The notes beneath the pieces were generated by a model. It was not told the origin of the DNA, searched no databases, and saw only the letters and a list, made by a program, of their open reading frames with translations. Shown piece by piece: positions 62,764 to 64,000 of a DNA stretch of 64,000 bases. The position numbers and the translations under genes are program-made. Source of the stretch: Sphingomonas hankookensis (GTDB lineage Bacteria > Pseudomonadota > Alphaproteobacteria > Sphingomonadales > Sphingomonadaceae); NCBI RefSeq assembly GCF_001619955.1, contig NZ_LQQO01000015.1, forward strand, positions 33,201 to 97,200. Reading direction: 5' to 3'. Numbering within the stretch: position 1 is the stretch's first letter; the number at the start of each line of letters is the position of its first letter.

Positions 62764-64000
62764 ATGACGCCATGCCTGCGCCGGTGCGCACCGGCACTGC
62801 TGCTCGCACCGTTTCTGGCGGCGACCGGCGCCTGGGCGCAGCCGGGCCCCCGGACGGATTCGGACGATCAGGCCACCGATATCGTCGTCACCGGATCGCG
62901 CCTGGCGAATGCCAGCATCAACGGCCTCGACGTCGATCCGCTGCTGTTGCCGCAGAATGTCCGCCTGCTCGACGACACGCTGATCGACCGCACCGGCTTT
63001 ACCGACCTGTCGCAGCTGTTCGATCTGGCGGGCGGTATGGCGCGGCAGAACAGCTTTGGCGGGGCGTGGGACGCCTATGCGATCCGCGGCTTTTCGGGTG
63101 ATATTAACCAGGGTCCCGACCTGCTCGTCAACCGCTTCAGCGCCAATCGCGGGTTCAACGCGCGCCGCGACGTGGCGACCGTGGAGAGTTTCCAGGTGCT
63201 CAAGGGCCCGGCATCGGCGCTGTCGGGCAAGGGCGAGCCGGGCGGGTCGATCAACATCGTGACCAAGGCGCCCCTCGACCATGTCCATGCCGGCGGTGAG
63301 ATCGGCTATGCCAGCTTCGACACGTGGCGCGGCAGTTTCGATATCGGCGGTCCGATCGCGGGCGGGATCGCGACGCGGGTGATCGGCGTCTATCAGGATG
63401 GCAACAGCTTCCGCGACTTCGTCCACAACGACCGCCTGCTGTTCGCACCCTCGCTCGGCTGGCGGGTGAGCGACCGGGTGCGCCTGCTCTATCAGCTCGA
63501 ATACAACCTCGTACATTTCGTCCATGATCGCGGGCTGGTCGCGGTCGGAGGCGATGGTCGCGCGCTGCCCCGCAGCCGCTTTCTGGGCGAACCGAACGAC
63601 GGGCCGATGACCCAGCGCACCGCGCAGCATCAGGCGACCGCCTATGTCGATCTCGGTCCCGGCATCGCGCTGGAAGCGGGGCTGCAATATCGTGACGGCG
63701 CACTGACCGGCCAGTCGACCCATAACGCCGTGCTGGTCGGCACACGGCTGCGGCGGCAGCTGCGCATCCATGACTATCGCTGGCAGGACCTGTCGGGTCG
63801 CATCGAACTGAGCCTCAACCGCACGCTGCTCGGCATCGGCCACCAGTTGCGCGTCGGTGCGGATGCGTTCGATTACGACCAGCGGCGCATCTTCTACCGC
63901 TTCAATCCCAGCGCGTCGCAGCCCTATGACATCGACGTGTTCCAGCCGGTCTATGGCCAGCGCAAGCCTGAGCAGCCCCCATCGGGTGGTCCGGGTTATT
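62764..64000 (+). CDS. TonB-dependent siderophore receptor, 3' end cut by window edge
   Basis: At least 412 codons open to the right edge. A signal peptide ending at AWA-QP is followed by a TonB-box-like DIVVTGSRLAN. The plug domain has YAIRGFSGDINQGPDLLVNRFSANRGFNARRDVATVESFQVLKGPASALSGKGEPGGSINIVTKAP, the ferrichrome/ferric-siderophore receptor pattern. The start of the barrel follows. The ATG has gggggatc just upstream. It is divergent from the ABC exporter operon and may work with it; the ligand is unknown. Confidence 0.9.
   Translation, partial: MTPCLRRCAPALLLAPFLAATGAWAQPGPRTDSDDQATDIVVTGSRLANASINGLDVDPLLLPQNVRLLDDTLIDRTGFTDLSQLFDLAGGMARQNSFGGAWDAYAIRGFSGDINQGPDLLVNRFSANRGFNARRDVATVESFQVLKGPASALSGKGEPGGSINIVTKAPLDHVHAGGEIGYASFDTWRGSFDIGGPIAGGIATRVIGVYQDGNSFRDFVHNDRLLFAPSLGWRVSDRVRLLYQLEYNLVHFVHDRGLVAVGGDGRALPRSRFLGEPNDGPMTQRTAQHQATAYVDLGPGIALEAGLQYRDGALTGQSTHNAVLVGTRLRRQLRIHDYRWQDLSGRIELSLNRTLLGIGHQLRVGADAFDYDQRRIFYRFNPSASQPYDIDVFQPVYGQRKPEQPPSGGPGY

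Overview
The window is a high-GC alphaproteobacterial chromosome segment, most probably from a sphingomonad (Sphingomonas or close relative). The evidence is the codon bias, the cpoB-tilS-ftsH order, the hemD/hemC pair divergent from tsaD-gpsA, two TonB-dependent receptors, DUF6456, DUF6127, DUF1134 and DUF2793 proteins, and many short palindromic REP-type repeats between genes. There is one tRNA (Ser, GCT) and no rRNA, CRISPR array or insertion sequence.

Left part (1-29.3 kb), mostly housekeeping. A partial mitofilin/HemX-like gene, hemD and hemC (haem) run leftward. tsaD and gpsA run rightward, then a TonB receptor convergent with an aldo/keto reductase. A small lipoprotein gene and metX-metW (methionine) follow, then hisC-tyrC (aromatic amino acid), a secreted CocE/AEH-type hydrolase, ftsH, tilS, cpoB, a RodZ-like membrane HTH protein, ptsP, an XRE regulator divergent from a DUF6456 gene, a DUF2339 membrane protein, a GST and a dapF-family gene. 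tilS carries an in-frame REP doublet (REPIN).

Centre (29.5-44.5 kb): an apparently complete Rhodobacter-type gene transfer agent (GTA) structural cluster in the canonical order: small and large terminase, portal, DUF6127, prohead protease, capsid, adaptor, a small gene in the stopper position, tail terminator, tail tube, two tail chaperones, short tape measure, distal tail, hub, NlpC/P60 peptidase, megatron and a DUF2793 tail protein. No integrase, lysogeny or replication genes are visible, which favours a domesticated GTA over a prophage. It differs from the Rhodobacter capsulatus model in several ways. The distal-tail gene is fused to a ~560-residue N-terminal, glycosidase-like module and contains a strong internal ribosome-binding site. 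The megatron is short. The capsid gene is bracketed by terminator-like hairpins, and the cluster is interrupted by repeat-filled spacers. A divergent pair (a DUF2384 antitoxin-like protein and a 56-residue protein) shares its upstream region.

Right part (44.6-64 kb): an OmpA-family porin with its own terminator, a decayed ClC chloride-channel remnant, a BCCT transporter, tRNA-Ser, a DUF1134 protein, dihydroorotase, ygfZ, a threonine synthase-like enzyme, a MerR regulator divergent from a glutaredoxin-MauE fusion, and a TetR regulator divergent from a tripartite efflux operon (outer-membrane factor, EmrA, EmrB). Last come a DUF3526-type ABC exporter (two permeases and an ATPase) and a divergent TonB siderophore receptor cut by the window end.
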